A stretch of 62,557 nucleotides of DNA, taken from NCBI RefSeq assembly GCF_002995785.1, contig NZ_PVXO01000060.1:1-62557 (forward strand), in the 5' to 3' direction. Under the pieces are notes generated by a model. The model was not told the DNA's origin. It saw only the letters and a program-made list of their open reading frames with translations, and did not search any database. Position 1 is the first letter of the stretch, and each line of letters starts with the position of its first letter. Position numbers and translations under genes: made by a program. Source of the stretch: Clostridium liquoris. Lineage in GTDB: Bacteria; Bacillota; Clostridia; Clostridiales; Clostridiaceae. This document shows, piece by piece, positions 30,507-39,360 of this stretch.

Positions 30507-30851
30507 ATGGGCTTAAAAATTGATATAGAAGACGTACTTAATGGACTATATGGATTTGAAATTAAGTCTAAAGCTGCTATAGGAGTTTATGCCGATACTG
30601 CAGGGAAAAAGTTAGAGAAACATGCAAAGGATAATGCACCATGGACAGATCGAAGTGGATTGGCGAGAAAAACTATAGAAGGTGGTAAACAGTGGGAAGG
30701 TGATAAATGCAATGTTTATGTAGCTGGCAATATGCCGTATTCCCCATTCCTGGAATTGTGCAATGATAAACGATATACTGCATTAAAACCAGCAGTAGAT
30801 CAGCTATCGCCTGAAATACTAAGGGGTATGAATAATTTGTTAGGAAAGTGA
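30507..30851 (+). CDS. HK97 gp10-like tail component
   Basis: 114 residues. AIGVYADTAGKKLEKHAKDN and APWTDRSGLARKTIEGGK are the hallmark stretch of HK97 gp10-type tail completion proteins. It helps join or shape the head-proximal tail. AAAGTG-type spacing from neighbours is minimal (4-5 bp), typical of the morphogenesis operon. Confidence 0.8.
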   Translation: MGLKIDIEDVLNGLYGFEIKSKAAIGVYADTAGKKLEKHAKDNAPWTDRSGLARKTIEGGKQWEGDKCNVYVAGNMPYSPFLELCNDKRYTALKPAVDQLSPEILRGMNNLLGK

Positions 30852-30855
30852 TTAA

Positions 30856-31275
30856 ATGAGTAATTTTAATTATAAAGTCCCAGGTGATGGTCTGCAAGAA
30901 GATCTAATAAATAATACAGTTGCTCAAACTGTATGGCAAAAGATATTTTTACATCTAAAAAGAATGGGATATGAGGTATATTCTCCTGGACAGAAAAGTG
31001 ATAAATGTACTAGTGACTATGTAGTTATAAAAGAGAATGGGACTTATGCTATGAACGGTAATGTTAATGGATATAAGTTGTTTGACATTATTATTTATCA
31101 TCCCATGTCTAATTATTCTACTATGGAATTTTTATTAGAAAATATAAAACAGGTCATGAAAGGTATAGAAGAATTAAAACCTACAGGTAATGAAACATCA
31201 TCTATTATTGATGATAAAGTAGAAGCTTATACTTCAAGTGTAGAGTATATACAATATAAAAAATTAAGGAGGTAA
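30856..31275 (+). CDS. Tail terminator / tail completion protein
   Basis: 139 residues, alpha/beta, with VWQKIFLHLKRMGYEVYSPG and NGYKLFDIIIYHPMSNYSTM. By position between gp10-like and major tail genes this is the tail terminator (lambda gpU-type). The sequence alone does not prove it. Confidence 0.6.
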   Translation: MSNFNYKVPGDGLQEDLINNTVAQTVWQKIFLHLKRMGYEVYSPGQKSDKCTSDYVVIKENGTYAMNGNVNGYKLFDIIIYHPMSNYSTMEFLLENIKQVMKGIEELKPTGNETSSIIDDKVEAYTSSVEYIQYKKLRR

Positions 31276-31283
31276 TAATCTAT

Positions 31284-32144
31284 ATGGTAGATGAAGGTAA
31301 AACATTAGTTAATGTTGTTAAAGTAAACTTTATTGACGAAGTTAAAAATACAAATCATACAATTGAAACTTCTGATGAAATAGATATAGAACCTATAAAA
31401 AGTGAAGGCAAGAGAGATATATTAAGGGTTAAAAATAGGATATATGGAATAAATGAAACAGAAGATATTGTAATAGGTTATACATTAAAATTTAAAGATA
31501 ATTTGTTCAATATGCAAACCATGGCACTTGTTGATGGCGGAACTATAGAAGGAGATAAGTATTGTGGAATCGAAGCAGGAGTTGTGGCAGAAAGGCATCC
31601 GTTCACAGTAGAAATATTTACAGAGGAAAAGGATTATTCGAGGACTGTAGGTTATGCTAAATTTACTTACAAGCATTGCAAAGGCAAACCCGCAAAATAT
31701 AAAGTTAAAGATGGAGCATTCTTATTACCAGAATATGAAGCGGAGTCAATTCCATTTAGGGGAGAAAAACCAGTAGAAATAGAATTTATAAATACTTTAC
31801 CAACGGATCCAATTCCAACAACACCTGAGATGAAAGTAGATGGGGGAACTGTTACAAATAGTAATGAAGATGTAAGTGTAGAAATAACTTCTAATGTGAA
31901 ATGGACATTTGGGAAAGCTATAAATCAAGATGATGTAACTGCTAATAATTTTGTAGTTAAAAAGAAGTCTGATGGGAGTGTTGTAAATGGGAATGTAACT
32001 ATAGATGATACTAAGAAAATAGTAACGTTTATACCAATTAGTATTGAAGAATTCGTGACTTATATTGCTGAGGCTAAGGCAGTAAATTTACTTGATGGCA
32101 GTGGAACAACTACACCTATAAGTGTAGAATTTACAACTATATAA
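31284..32144 (+). CDS. Major tail (tube) protein with C-terminal Ig-like domain
   Basis: 286 residues. The first 175 form the tail-tube domain. After a Pro/Thr linker (LPTDPIPTTPEMKVDGG) the C-terminal 100 residues are a SbsA-type Ig-like domain (VKWTFGKAINQDDVTANNFV). Ig additions on tail tubes decorate the tail surface and may help weak adsorption to cell-wall sugars. AAGGAGG precedes the gene. Confidence 0.85.
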   Translation: MVDEGKTLVNVVKVNFIDEVKNTNHTIETSDEIDIEPIKSEGKRDILRVKNRIYGINETEDIVIGYTLKFKDNLFNMQTMALVDGGTIEGDKYCGIEAGVVAERHPFTVEIFTEEKDYSRTVGYAKFTYKHCKGKPAKYKVKDGAFLLPEYEAESIPFRGEKPVEIEFINTLPTDPIPTTPEMKVDGGTVTNSNEDVSVEITSNVKWTFGKAINQDDVTANNFVVKKKSDGSVVNGNVTIDDTKKIVTFIPISIEEFVTYIAEAKAVNLLDGSGTTTPISVEFTTI

Positions 32145-32175
32145 TAAAACAAATAAAATTTTGAGGAGCAATAGT

Positions 32176-32616
32176 ATGGAATTAAAAGTAACTAATATAG
32201 AAGATTTAAAAAGAATGGCAGAATATGAAATAATAGAATTACCAAGATTTAAGAAAGAGATACCTTTTAATGCTAAAGTTAAGAGAGTATCTCTTTTAAA
32301 TTTAGTTAGAAAAGGTGTAATACCTAATAAACTTTTAAGTGCAGCAGAAGAGCTATTCTATGGAAAACAGGCAAGTGAAGGCAAGGTAGACTTGGCACAG
32401 CTTACTAATGTAATGTTTATTATGGCAGAAAATGCATTAGTAGAACCTAGTATTAAAGATTTAGAAGATGTGGGATTAGAATTAACTGATGAACAGCTAG
32501 TTGCGTTATTTAATTATACGCAAGAGGGTACATCTGATTTGGAATCTTTTCGTGAGGAGCCAGAGGATAGTGAGCGTAATAGCAATGAGCCAACAATACA
32601 GGGTAAGACCGAGTGA
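32176..32616 (+). CDS. Tail assembly chaperone (gpG-like)
   Basis: 146 residues from the ATG at 32176, with GAGGAG upstream; a TTG at 32161 extends the frame but lies before that site. Helical protein: ELKVTNIEDLKRMAEYEIIE and ELTDEQLVALFNYTQEGTSD. Its position immediately before the tape measure gene and overlap with the next frame match the G and GT chaperones that coat the tape measure during tail assembly. Confidence 0.78.
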   Translation: MELKVTNIEDLKRMAEYEIIELPRFKKEIPFNAKVKRVSLLNLVRKGVIPNKLLSAAEELFYGKQASEGKVDLAQLTNVMFIMAENALVEPSIKDLEDVGLELTDEQLVALFNYTQEGTSDLESFREEPEDSERNSNEPTIQGKTE

Positions 32617-32797
32617 AATAATAGGCTTAGTTAATGATTATGAAGCGTTTTGTTTTGACGAAGCATGCGCTTATATAATGTCTAAAATGCAAGAAGAGGA
32701 TAGCCCTAAGCCAAGATTTATAGATGATGAAAATAAAAACAAACAAAATAACAATGATGTGATTGAGTGGCTAAAAGTTAATAATGAAAAGGGGTGA
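32585..32797 (+). CDS. Tail assembly chaperone second product (gpT-like), overlapping frame
   Basis: The frame is open from before 32501 and overlaps the end of the gpG-like gene in the +1 register. The first plausible ATG is 32585, giving 70 residues (VRPSEIIGLVNDYEAFCFDE). The downstream product is typical of gpT (acidic helix, then NKNKQNNNDV tail). Production may be by a +1 (or -2) frameshift to make a GT fusion, or by independent initiation; no obvious slippery site or strong ribosome binding site is visible. Confidence 0.6.
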   Translation: MSQQYRVRPSEIIGLVNDYEAFCFDEACAYIMSKMQEEDSPKPRFIDDENKNKQNNNDVIEWLKVNNEKG

Positions 32798-32831
32798 TTT
32801 AAAAATTTCAAGTCAATATAAGGAAGTTTAT

Positions 32832-32860
32832 GGAGCATAGAAATATGCTTCTTTTATTTT
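32832..32860 (+). terminator. Terminator-like hairpin before the tape measure gene
   Basis: GGAGCATA and TATGCTTC pair (one G-T) around GAAA, followed by TTTTATTTT. It is short and may only reduce transcription into the tape measure gene. Confidence 0.6.
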
Positions 32861-32881
32861 GCCCAAAAGGGGTGAGAGTAT

Positions 32882-35800
32882 ATGTCGGTAAATGTGGGGA
32901 CTGCAGTAGCATTTTTAACATTAGACCGTTCAGGAATGAAAAATGGACTAAAGGCAGCTGGAGCAGATTTAAAAAACTTTGCTAAGGGCACAGGTGGAGC
33001 AGAAGAAAGAATAAAAAGTTTAGGTAGTGCTATGACTGGTGCTGGAGCTGTTATGGCTAAAAAATTAACAATACCATTAGCAGGAGCTGGAGCAGTAGCA
33101 ACTAAAGCTAGCATGAATTTTGGAGCACAAATGTCTAAAGTTAAGGCCATTAGCGGCGCTACTGGTTCTGATTTTAATAAATTAAGAGAGCAAGCTATTA
33201 AGTTAGGAGCTGACACAGCCTTTAGTGCTAGCGAAGCTGCTGAAGGTATGGAAAATTTAGCATCCGCAGGTTTTAGTGTAAATGAAATAATGCAAGCTAT
33301 GCCAGGAATGTTAGACTTAGCAGCAGCAGGTGATGTAAGTATTGCAGATGCTAGTGATATAGCAAGTAGTGCATTAAGGGGTTTTGGTATGGAAGCCGAT
33401 AAAACCTCTCATGTTTCGGATGTCTTAGCAAAAACGGCAGCTGATACTAATGCAGGAATAACAGATACCGGAGAAGCTATGAAATATGTTGCTCCAGTTG
33501 CACATTCACTTGGAATCAGCTTCGAAGATACGGCGGCTGCTATCGGGTTGTTAAGCAATGCTGGAATCCAAGGAAGCCAGGCAGGTACTACATTAAGGAG
33601 CGCTTTAACTAATCTTGCAAGTCCTACTAAACGGGCAAGCAAGGTTATGCAAGAATTAGGTATGAATTTTTTTGATGCACAGGGTAAGATGTTACCTTTA
33701 GGGCAAATAATACAGCAATTACAAGATAAAACTAAAGGGTTAACAGAACAACAAAAAGCTAGTGCTATGGAAACACTTTTTGGAAAAGAAGCTATGAGCG
33801 GAATGCTTGCCCTAGTTGATCAGGGACCCGATAAATTTAATAAGCTTACAAAAGGGCTAAAAAATTGTGATGGTGAAGGTCATAAAATGGCAACTACCAT
33901 GCAGGACAATTTAAAAGGAAGTATTGAAGAATTAAAAGGAAGTTTAGAAACTGCATTGATAAGTATAGGTGATGTATTAGCACCAACGATTAAAAAAATA
34001 GCCAACTTTATAAAGATATTAGTTAATGCTTTTAATTCTTTACCTAAGCCAGTGCAAAAGGTGATAGTTAACACGGGATTATTACTGGCTGCACTAGGCC
34101 CTGTGCTTTTAATCTTAGGTAAATTAGTAAGTAGTGTAGGCTTAGTGGGAGGAGCGTTTGCTAAGTTAGGCAGAGCAGCAAGTGCTTTCTTGAAGATACC
34201 AGCTATGGTTAGCAAAGGTGGAAAAGGTACATTAACCGCATTATCCGTTCTCAAAAAAGGTATAAACACGATATTTAAAGGAATAAGTAAATCAGTTACA
34301 GGAGGAATAAAAGTATTCTCTAAAATTCCATTGTTCGCTAAAAAATGTTGCAGCGGAGCACTTAAAGCATTTCAACTTTTAGGGAAAGGTGTGGGTAAAA
34401 TATTTAGTGGCATAGGTAAAGCAATATCAAAAGGTGTAAGTATATTTGCTAAATTGCCTGCATTACTTAGACCACACATACTTTTAACAGTAAGTTTAAT
34501 AGCAGGGATAGGATTGATTGTATACGAAGTTATTAAAAACTGGGATGAACTAAAAAAGGCAGCTGAAAATTTATTTAAACATTTGGAGAAAGTTTTTTCT
34601 AAAATAGGAGACTTTTTTAAAAAGAGTGTAGAAGGCTGGAAACTTACTTTCAAAGGGTTAGGAGACTTCTTTTTTAAAGTAGGGCATTGGATAACTGATG
34701 GATTATTGGGAGGACTAAAAAAAGGTTGTAATAAGGTTAAAAGTTTTATTGGTAAAATGGCAAATGGAATAAAAAGTACGTTTAAAAATATTTTAGGAAT
34801 ACATTCTCCTTCAAAGGAATTTCAGGGTTATGGTAAATTTATAACATTAGGGCTTATCGAGGGGCTTAAAGAAGGGCAACCTTTTGTAGATTATAGAATT
34901 ACGCAATTGGGTAAAAATATTAAAAGAATATTCAAAGAGGGGTTAGGAATACATTCTCCTTCAAAAGAATTTAAAATGTATGGTAAATTTATTGATGAAG
35001 GTTTAGCAAAAGGTTTAGATGAAAATTCACTTTTCCCAGAGGAAGCAATAAGAAAAAATATGGAAAAGATGCAACAAGCAATTCAAGACACAGACATAGG
35101 GGAATTTACATGGCATAATGAGCAAAGTAATGAGTCAATAAGAGCTTCCAAATTAGCCTTCGAGCACATAGACAGCAAGCCTGTTATGGGAACAAAAGAA
35201 GAATGGAATGCAACAAAAACTAAAATAAAACTCTTAAATAAAGTCCAACAAGCTCAAACTCGTACAATATTATTAATGGAAGTTGTAAAATCAGGTTGGC
35301 AAATCATAGGTAGAGGTTGGCAACTTCTTATAAGGGAAACTACTGGTTATAATGTAGGCCTAGATAAAGCCAAAACAAAAACAGCAGAATTGCAAAACCA
35401 ATTAAATAAACCTGTTAAGCCTAAAATATTACTACCTACTAATGCTAATATTTTAAAACCAATAAAAGCTAATATTTCAAAAGCTATTAAAGCAACTCAA
35501 TTAGCACTTAATAGTACTTCAAAACGTGTAGCCGCATTTTTAAATAAATCAAAACAAGGTTGGAGTATGGCAGCTAAAGATGTTGAAAAGACTGTTACAA
35601 AACATATCAATACTATGAAAAAGAAATTCAATGATCTGAATAAAATACCAACGGTTAAAATAGGAAAAAATATAATGAAAGGTTTTATATTAGGTATTGA
35701 ATCTTTGATTGAAAATGCTGGAAAAACCATTTCACGAGTTGCAGATAGAGTTATTTATGTGTTTGAAACTGAATTTGGCATACATTCTCCAAGTAGGGTT

Positions 35801-36325
35801 TTTTATGGATTCGGTTGCAATATTGTAGAAGGACTTATAAATGGTATAAAATCTATGTTTAGAAAAGTAAGTAATGTTATTACAAGTTTAGCCAACAAAG
35901 TGAAAAGTGGATTTAAAGAACTATTAGGTATTAATTCTCCCAGTAGAATATTTTTTCAATACGGTGGATTTATAGGCGAAGGACTTATACAAGGCATAGA
36001 TGGACAAGAAGGTGCTATAGAAAGCAAATTCAAAGGGCTAGCTAATAAAATTAAATCTTTAGGAAATGTTAAGCCTGATTTTGATTTTAGGGGGCTTAAT
36101 AATTTAGCTTTAAGTGGAACTTATGGTAGCGGTAGTGAATTTAATAACATTAGCAATAGTAATAAGAATATGGGAGTAACACAAAATGTAAAAATGTATA
36201 TAACAATACCAAATGCAGATAAAGAAGGTGCCCAAAAAATAGCAACAGAATTTAAGAGTATGACACAAGCAAGCTTAAAAGATGAAATGACAGAGTTATT
36301 TATGAATGATGTATTAAGAGATTAG
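32882..36325 (+). CDS. Tail tape measure protein (TP901 family)
   Basis: 1147 residues, which by the tape-measure rule suggests a tail of roughly 160-170 nm (about 0.15 nm per residue, inference). The N-terminal 350 residues match the TP901 core (KASMNFGAQMSKVKAISGAT; GLLSNAGIQGSQAGTTLRSA). Hydrophobic segments lie near residues 390-430 and 535-555. Four GIHSPS-type repeats occur in the second half (about nt 34790, 34940, 35780, 35930). GGGGTGAGAG precedes the ATG. Confidence 0.95.
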   Translation: MSVNVGTAVAFLTLDRSGMKNGLKAAGADLKNFAKGTGGAEERIKSLGSAMTGAGAVMAKKLTIPLAGAGAVATKASMNFGAQMSKVKAISGATGSDFNKLREQAIKLGADTAFSASEAAEGMENLASAGFSVNEIMQAMPGMLDLAAAGDVSIADASDIASSALRGFGMEADKTSHVSDVLAKTAADTNAGITDTGEAMKYVAPVAHSLGISFEDTAAAIGLLSNAGIQGSQAGTTLRSALTNLASPTKRASKVMQELGMNFFDAQGKMLPLGQIIQQLQDKTKGLTEQQKASAMETLFGKEAMSGMLALVDQGPDKFNKLTKGLKNCDGEGHKMATTMQDNLKGSIEELKGSLETALISIGDVLAPTIKKIANFIKILVNAFNSLPKPVQKVIVNTGLLLAALGPVLLILGKLVSSVGLVGGAFAKLGRAASAFLKIPAMVSKGGKGTLTALSVLKKGINTIFKGISKSVTGGIKVFSKIPLFAKKCCSGALKAFQLLGKGVGKIFSGIGKAISKGVSIFAKLPALLRPHILLTVSLIAGIGLIVYEVIKNWDELKKAAENLFKHLEKVFSKIGDFFKKSVEGWKLTFKGLGDFFFKVGHWITDGLLGGLKKGCNKVKSFIGKMANGIKSTFKNILGIHSPSKEFQGYGKFITLGLIEGLKEGQPFVDYRITQLGKNIKRIFKEGLGIHSPSKEFKMYGKFIDEGLAKGLDENSLFPEEAIRKNMEKMQQAIQDTDIGEFTWHNEQSNESIRASKLAFEHIDSKPVMGTKEEWNATKTKIKLLNKVQQAQTRTILLMEVVKSGWQIIGRGWQLLIRETTGYNVGLDKAKTKTAELQNQLNKPVKPKILLPTNANILKPIKANISKAIKATQLALNSTSKRVAAFLNKSKQGWSMAAKDVEKTVTKHINTMKKKFNDLNKIPTVKIGKNIMKGFILGIESLIENAGKTISRVADRVIYVFETEFGIHSPSRVFYGFGCNIVEGLINGIKSMFRKVSNVITSLANKVKSGFKELLGINSPSRIFFQYGGFIGEGLIQGIDGQEGAIESKFKGLANKIKSLGNVKPDFDFRGLNNLALSGTYGSGSEFNNISNSNKNMGVTQNVKMYITIPNADKEGAQKIATEFKSMTQASLKDEMTELFMNDVLRD

Positions 36326-36336
36326 GAGGTGGCTTT

Positions 36337-36771
36337 ATGGACTTAGGTAGGATAAAAGATTTTAAATTAGATTTATTATATGAAGATGGTACAAATACAG
36401 GTGCTGTTATAAGTAGTTATAAGCCACCCAGACCTGCTTATTTTCGTAAAGGAATTAGAACTATAGATGGATATACTTATTTTCAAAAGGATATTAAAAG
36501 TGATTGTATAATTGATTTTACAATTGCATTTCAAATTAAGGGTAAAACGGATAGTGAAACTCTATCTAATATAAATAAATTTATAAAATTTAGGAATAGA
36601 TATACTGAAAGATTTATATTTATAGATGAGTTTGGAACTACTTATAAAGGCTATTTTCAAAATAAATATGACTTAGATACCCCCATAGAAGGTGATATCT
36701 ATTATATAAATTTAGAGCTTTTATGTAATCATGAGGTATCTGGATGGGTGAAAGATAATGGCAAGGTGTAG
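36337..36771 (+). CDS. Distal tail (Dit-like) protein
   Basis: 144 residues, beta-rich: YKPPRPAYFRKGIRTIDGYT and the C-terminal YYINLELLCNHEVSGWV. Located directly after the tape measure, the place of Dit, which links the tail tube to the baseplate. It overlaps the next gene by 14 bp. Confidence 0.7.
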   Translation: MDLGRIKDFKLDLLYEDGTNTGAVISSYKPPRPAYFRKGIRTIDGYTYFQKDIKSDCIIDFTIAFQIKGKTDSETLSNINKFIKFRNRYTERFIFIDEFGTTYKGYFQNKYDLDTPIEGDIYYINLELLCNHEVSGWVKDNGKV

Positions 36772-37843
36772 AGTAGAATTTTATAAAAAAAATGGATACA
36801 GAGCTTTTGAAGAAGGTGATGCAAATAAAGTTATATTGGAACATAGTTTAATATCTGTAAAAATAAATAGAAGCTTAGATACACCTACTGCTGAGGCTAC
36901 GATTACAGCACAATATGAAAATCTACCTACTGCCATATTTGCTGGTGGTACACAAGGTATAATAGATAATTTTGCACAAGTTAAAATATATATAGATGAT
37001 GTAATACAATTTACAGGAGTAATGAAAAATTATGACTATAATACATTAGATAAAACAATAGAAATGACTTGCCACGATATGTATTATAGAATGTTAAATT
37101 TATGTGATAAAGAATTAAAATTTTATAATAAAACAGCAGCAGATATAATTTCTACTGTTGTATCTGATGCTAAATGCAATTTTTATAGAAGTGGTGGAAC
37201 TAATTATACTGTTTCAAAATTAGAATGTGAAATAGGCACCATGTATAATGATATAATTACTAATTTAGTAGAAACTATGTACGCTAGAGTAAGGGCAAGA
37301 AAAGATGGGACTATTGTATTAGAGGAACAATATCCCCTATATGATGAATCTAACCATGAATTATACCCCTATGATTATACTATAACTACTTCAGATTTAA
37401 GCAGCGAAACTGCTAGTAGAAATGCTAATTTATTAAGAAACATTTTGAAGATTTGTTGTAATGATGAATATTCAATTTTTGAATCCAAAACTATGACGAG
37501 TTATTTAAATGGCGAAAAGTGGGTAGATATAATAGATAACCCATTGGCAACAACACAGGAATTAAAGCAAAAGGCAGCGGGACATAAATTTTTAGATATG
37601 TGGAGAGGTAGTACAGCATTAAATATATTGCCAGTTAAAGGAACACCTAACATAGATTTAGGACAAGTTATTAAAATAGTTAGTAATGATAGAGGAAATG
37701 GATGGTATTTAATAATTGGGATTAATACAGAAGTAAGTGCAAATACATATACAGATACATTGCAACTACAAGGCATGAGGGATAAAAGAAAAGTATATGA
37801 CCAATGCAATCTAATAGGAAGTGGTAAGTTAAAGCAGCAATAA
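36758..37843 (+). CDS. Tail hub / XkdQ-like baseplate protein
   Basis: 361 residues of the late-control-D/XkdQ-YqbQ type: VSVKINRSLDTPTAEATITA-like opening, AFDMYYRML-type DMYYRMLNLCDKEL and GTPNIDLGQVIKIVSNDRGN near the end. It forms the hub below the tail tube. No peptidase or lysozyme domain is attached, so cell-wall cutting during entry must come from another protein. Confidence 0.75.
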   Translation: MARCRVEFYKKNGYRAFEEGDANKVILEHSLISVKINRSLDTPTAEATITAQYENLPTAIFAGGTQGIIDNFAQVKIYIDDVIQFTGVMKNYDYNTLDKTIEMTCHDMYYRMLNLCDKELKFYNKTAADIISTVVSDAKCNFYRSGGTNYTVSKLECEIGTMYNDIITNLVETMYARVRARKDGTIVLEEQYPLYDESNHELYPYDYTITTSDLSSETASRNANLLRNILKICCNDEYSIFESKTMTSYLNGEKWVDIIDNPLATTQELKQKAAGHKFLDMWRGSTALNILPVKGTPNIDLGQVIKIVSNDRGNGWYLIIGINTEVSANTYTDTLQLQGMRDKRKVYDQCNLIGSGKLKQQ

Positions 37844-37855
37844 GAAGGTGATAAT

Positions 37856-38197
37856 ATGGCGCATATGGGGTATAAAAACTTTAGGGAACCAGTAGTTTAT
37901 ATATTAAATCAAGAGTTAAGAAAAAGAAATTTTAAAAATCAAATAAATACGCAAGAAGATCCAATATATTCTGGTGAGTTACCAGAGTATCCTTGCAGAA
38001 TAATTAGAGATAGCAATAATAAAGCATATAAATTTATATATGCTAATGGAACAGATTTGCAATGGGAAGAGGAATTGATTAGAGATTCAGGGGGTAAAGT
38101 ATGTAGAATTAAAACAATTTATCCAGATGGTAATTCTAAAACAATACAATTAATTAAAAATACAGATAACAAATTAGAAATTATAGATTATGTATAG
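37856..38197 (+). CDS. Hypothetical baseplate protein, 113 aa
   Basis: 113 residues, basic, with a beta-rich second half (KVCRIKTIYPDGNSKTIQLI). The pattern DGNSKTI..I resembles a single wedge/fibre beta-repeat. Lies between the hub and two paralogous tail proteins. Not recognised beyond this. Confidence 0.65.
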   Translation: MAHMGYKNFREPVVYILNQELRKRNFKNQINTQEDPIYSGELPEYPCRIIRDSNNKAYKFIYANGTDLQWEEELIRDSGGKVCRIKTIYPDGNSKTIQLIKNTDNKLEIIDYV

Positions 38198-38211
38198 GAG
38201 GCTGAGATAAT

Positions 38212-38760
38212 ATGGGGTTACCTTCCTATGTAGTCAACTTTGATGAACTCTCAGATTTAATTAAAGATTATTTGCAAAATGGTATTAATGTAGATATTGG
38301 TGACATAACATTTTCTACTGCTGAAATAGAAAAATTGCTTAATGAAATTAAAGATAAAATACAGGGTGTAGACTATAATGATTTAATAAATGCTTTAAAT
38401 GAATTAGGTGTAAAATTAGAAAATTTAAGCGATAATTCAGGTATATCTGGCATACAAAAAATATATGGGAAAATGTTAGAGATTCCTGCAATAAAGGGAC
38501 AATATGTAATAGAGGCTAATTATACTGGGAAACTAACAGGCATAACTTATAGTCAATCTAATTGGAGGTTTGAGGATAGTTGGGATTTAGTCATAGGAGA
38601 TAAAAAAATATTTGATGGTGTTAGGACTAAAGAATATGGGGAACATAAATATTTAAATGTTTTTTATAATATAGATGGGATGATTAAATTTATTTATAAT
38701 AATATTAGTGGAACTAGTAAAGTCCTATGGGTGGATTTTAATGTGTTAGAAGGTGTCTAA
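38212..38760 (+). CDS. Tail/baseplate protein, paralogue A
   Basis: 182 residues beginning MGLPSYVVNFDELSDLIKDY. The N-terminal 60 residues are helical, the C-terminal half (residues 85-182) is a beta domain (GITYSQSNWRFEDSWDLVIG; EYGEHKYLNVFYNI). It is paralogous to the next gene throughout. The beta domain probably decorates the baseplate. Confidence 0.72.
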   Translation: MGLPSYVVNFDELSDLIKDYLQNGINVDIGDITFSTAEIEKLLNEIKDKIQGVDYNDLINALNELGVKLENLSDNSGISGIQKIYGKMLEIPAIKGQYVIEANYTGKLTGITYSQSNWRFEDSWDLVIGDKKIFDGVRTKEYGEHKYLNVFYNIDGMIKFIYNNISGTSKVLWVDFNVLEGV

Positions 38761-38761
38761 T

Positions 38762-39310
38762 TTGAGTTTGCCTAAATATATAGTTAACTTTGATGAACTT
38801 ACAGATGATCTAAAAAATAGTCTATTAGATTCAATAGATGCTAATATAAAAACTAACTATCCTGAAATAAATGCAAGTAATATATATGGTTTACTGAATC
38901 AATTGGAAAGTTTATTGCCAGATGTAAAATATAAAAAATTGGGGCAAAAGATAAACGACCTTATATGTAAAAATATTGAGGGTGATCAAAAGGTTAAGGG
39001 TATACTATTAGATATTCCAGCAATAAAAAATGATTATAAGGAACAATTTAAATTTGATTATGATGTACTTATTACAGGATTACATTTTAACCAAACAGGA
39101 TGGAAAAAAGATGATAGATATAGTTTAGAGGTTAATAGAACAAAAATAATAGATAATGCAACTATAAAAGAAATAGGTGAGCATAAGTATTTTAATACTT
39201 ATTATCCCGTTATAAGGGATACTCCTATTTCTTTTATTTTACATAATTTGAGCGGAAATAGTAGACAAACAATTATAGATTTAGAATATATAAAAGGGAA
39301 TATGCTATAG
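38762..39310 (+). CDS. Tail/baseplate protein, paralogue B
   Basis: About 182 residues from a TTG at 38762 (AAGGTG 6 nt upstream). This start makes the N termini align (MSLPKYIVNFDELTDDLKNS versus MGLPSYVVNFDELS), so I prefer it over the longer GTG frame. The C-terminal beta domain repeats GLHFNQTGWKKDDRYSLEV and EIGEHKYFNTYY at the same places as paralogue A. Tandem duplication with divergence. Confidence 0.72.
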   Translation: MSLPKYIVNFDELTDDLKNSLLDSIDANIKTNYPEINASNIYGLLNQLESLLPDVKYKKLGQKINDLICKNIEGDQKVKGILLDIPAIKNDYKEQFKFDYDVLITGLHFNQTGWKKDDRYSLEVNRTKIIDNATIKEIGEHKYFNTYYPVIRDTPISFILHNLSGNSRQTIIDLEYIKGNML

Positions 39311-39360
39311 ATGTAGCTGAAACTAACAAATATAAAGGTATAATTTAGGAGGTTGATTAA

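Noticed and set aside
32854-33216. Long reverse-strand frames inside the tape measure gene (also near 33.4-34.6 kb)
   Set aside because: They are opposite-strand shadows of the Ala/Gly-rich tape measure coding sequence, without ribosome binding sites.
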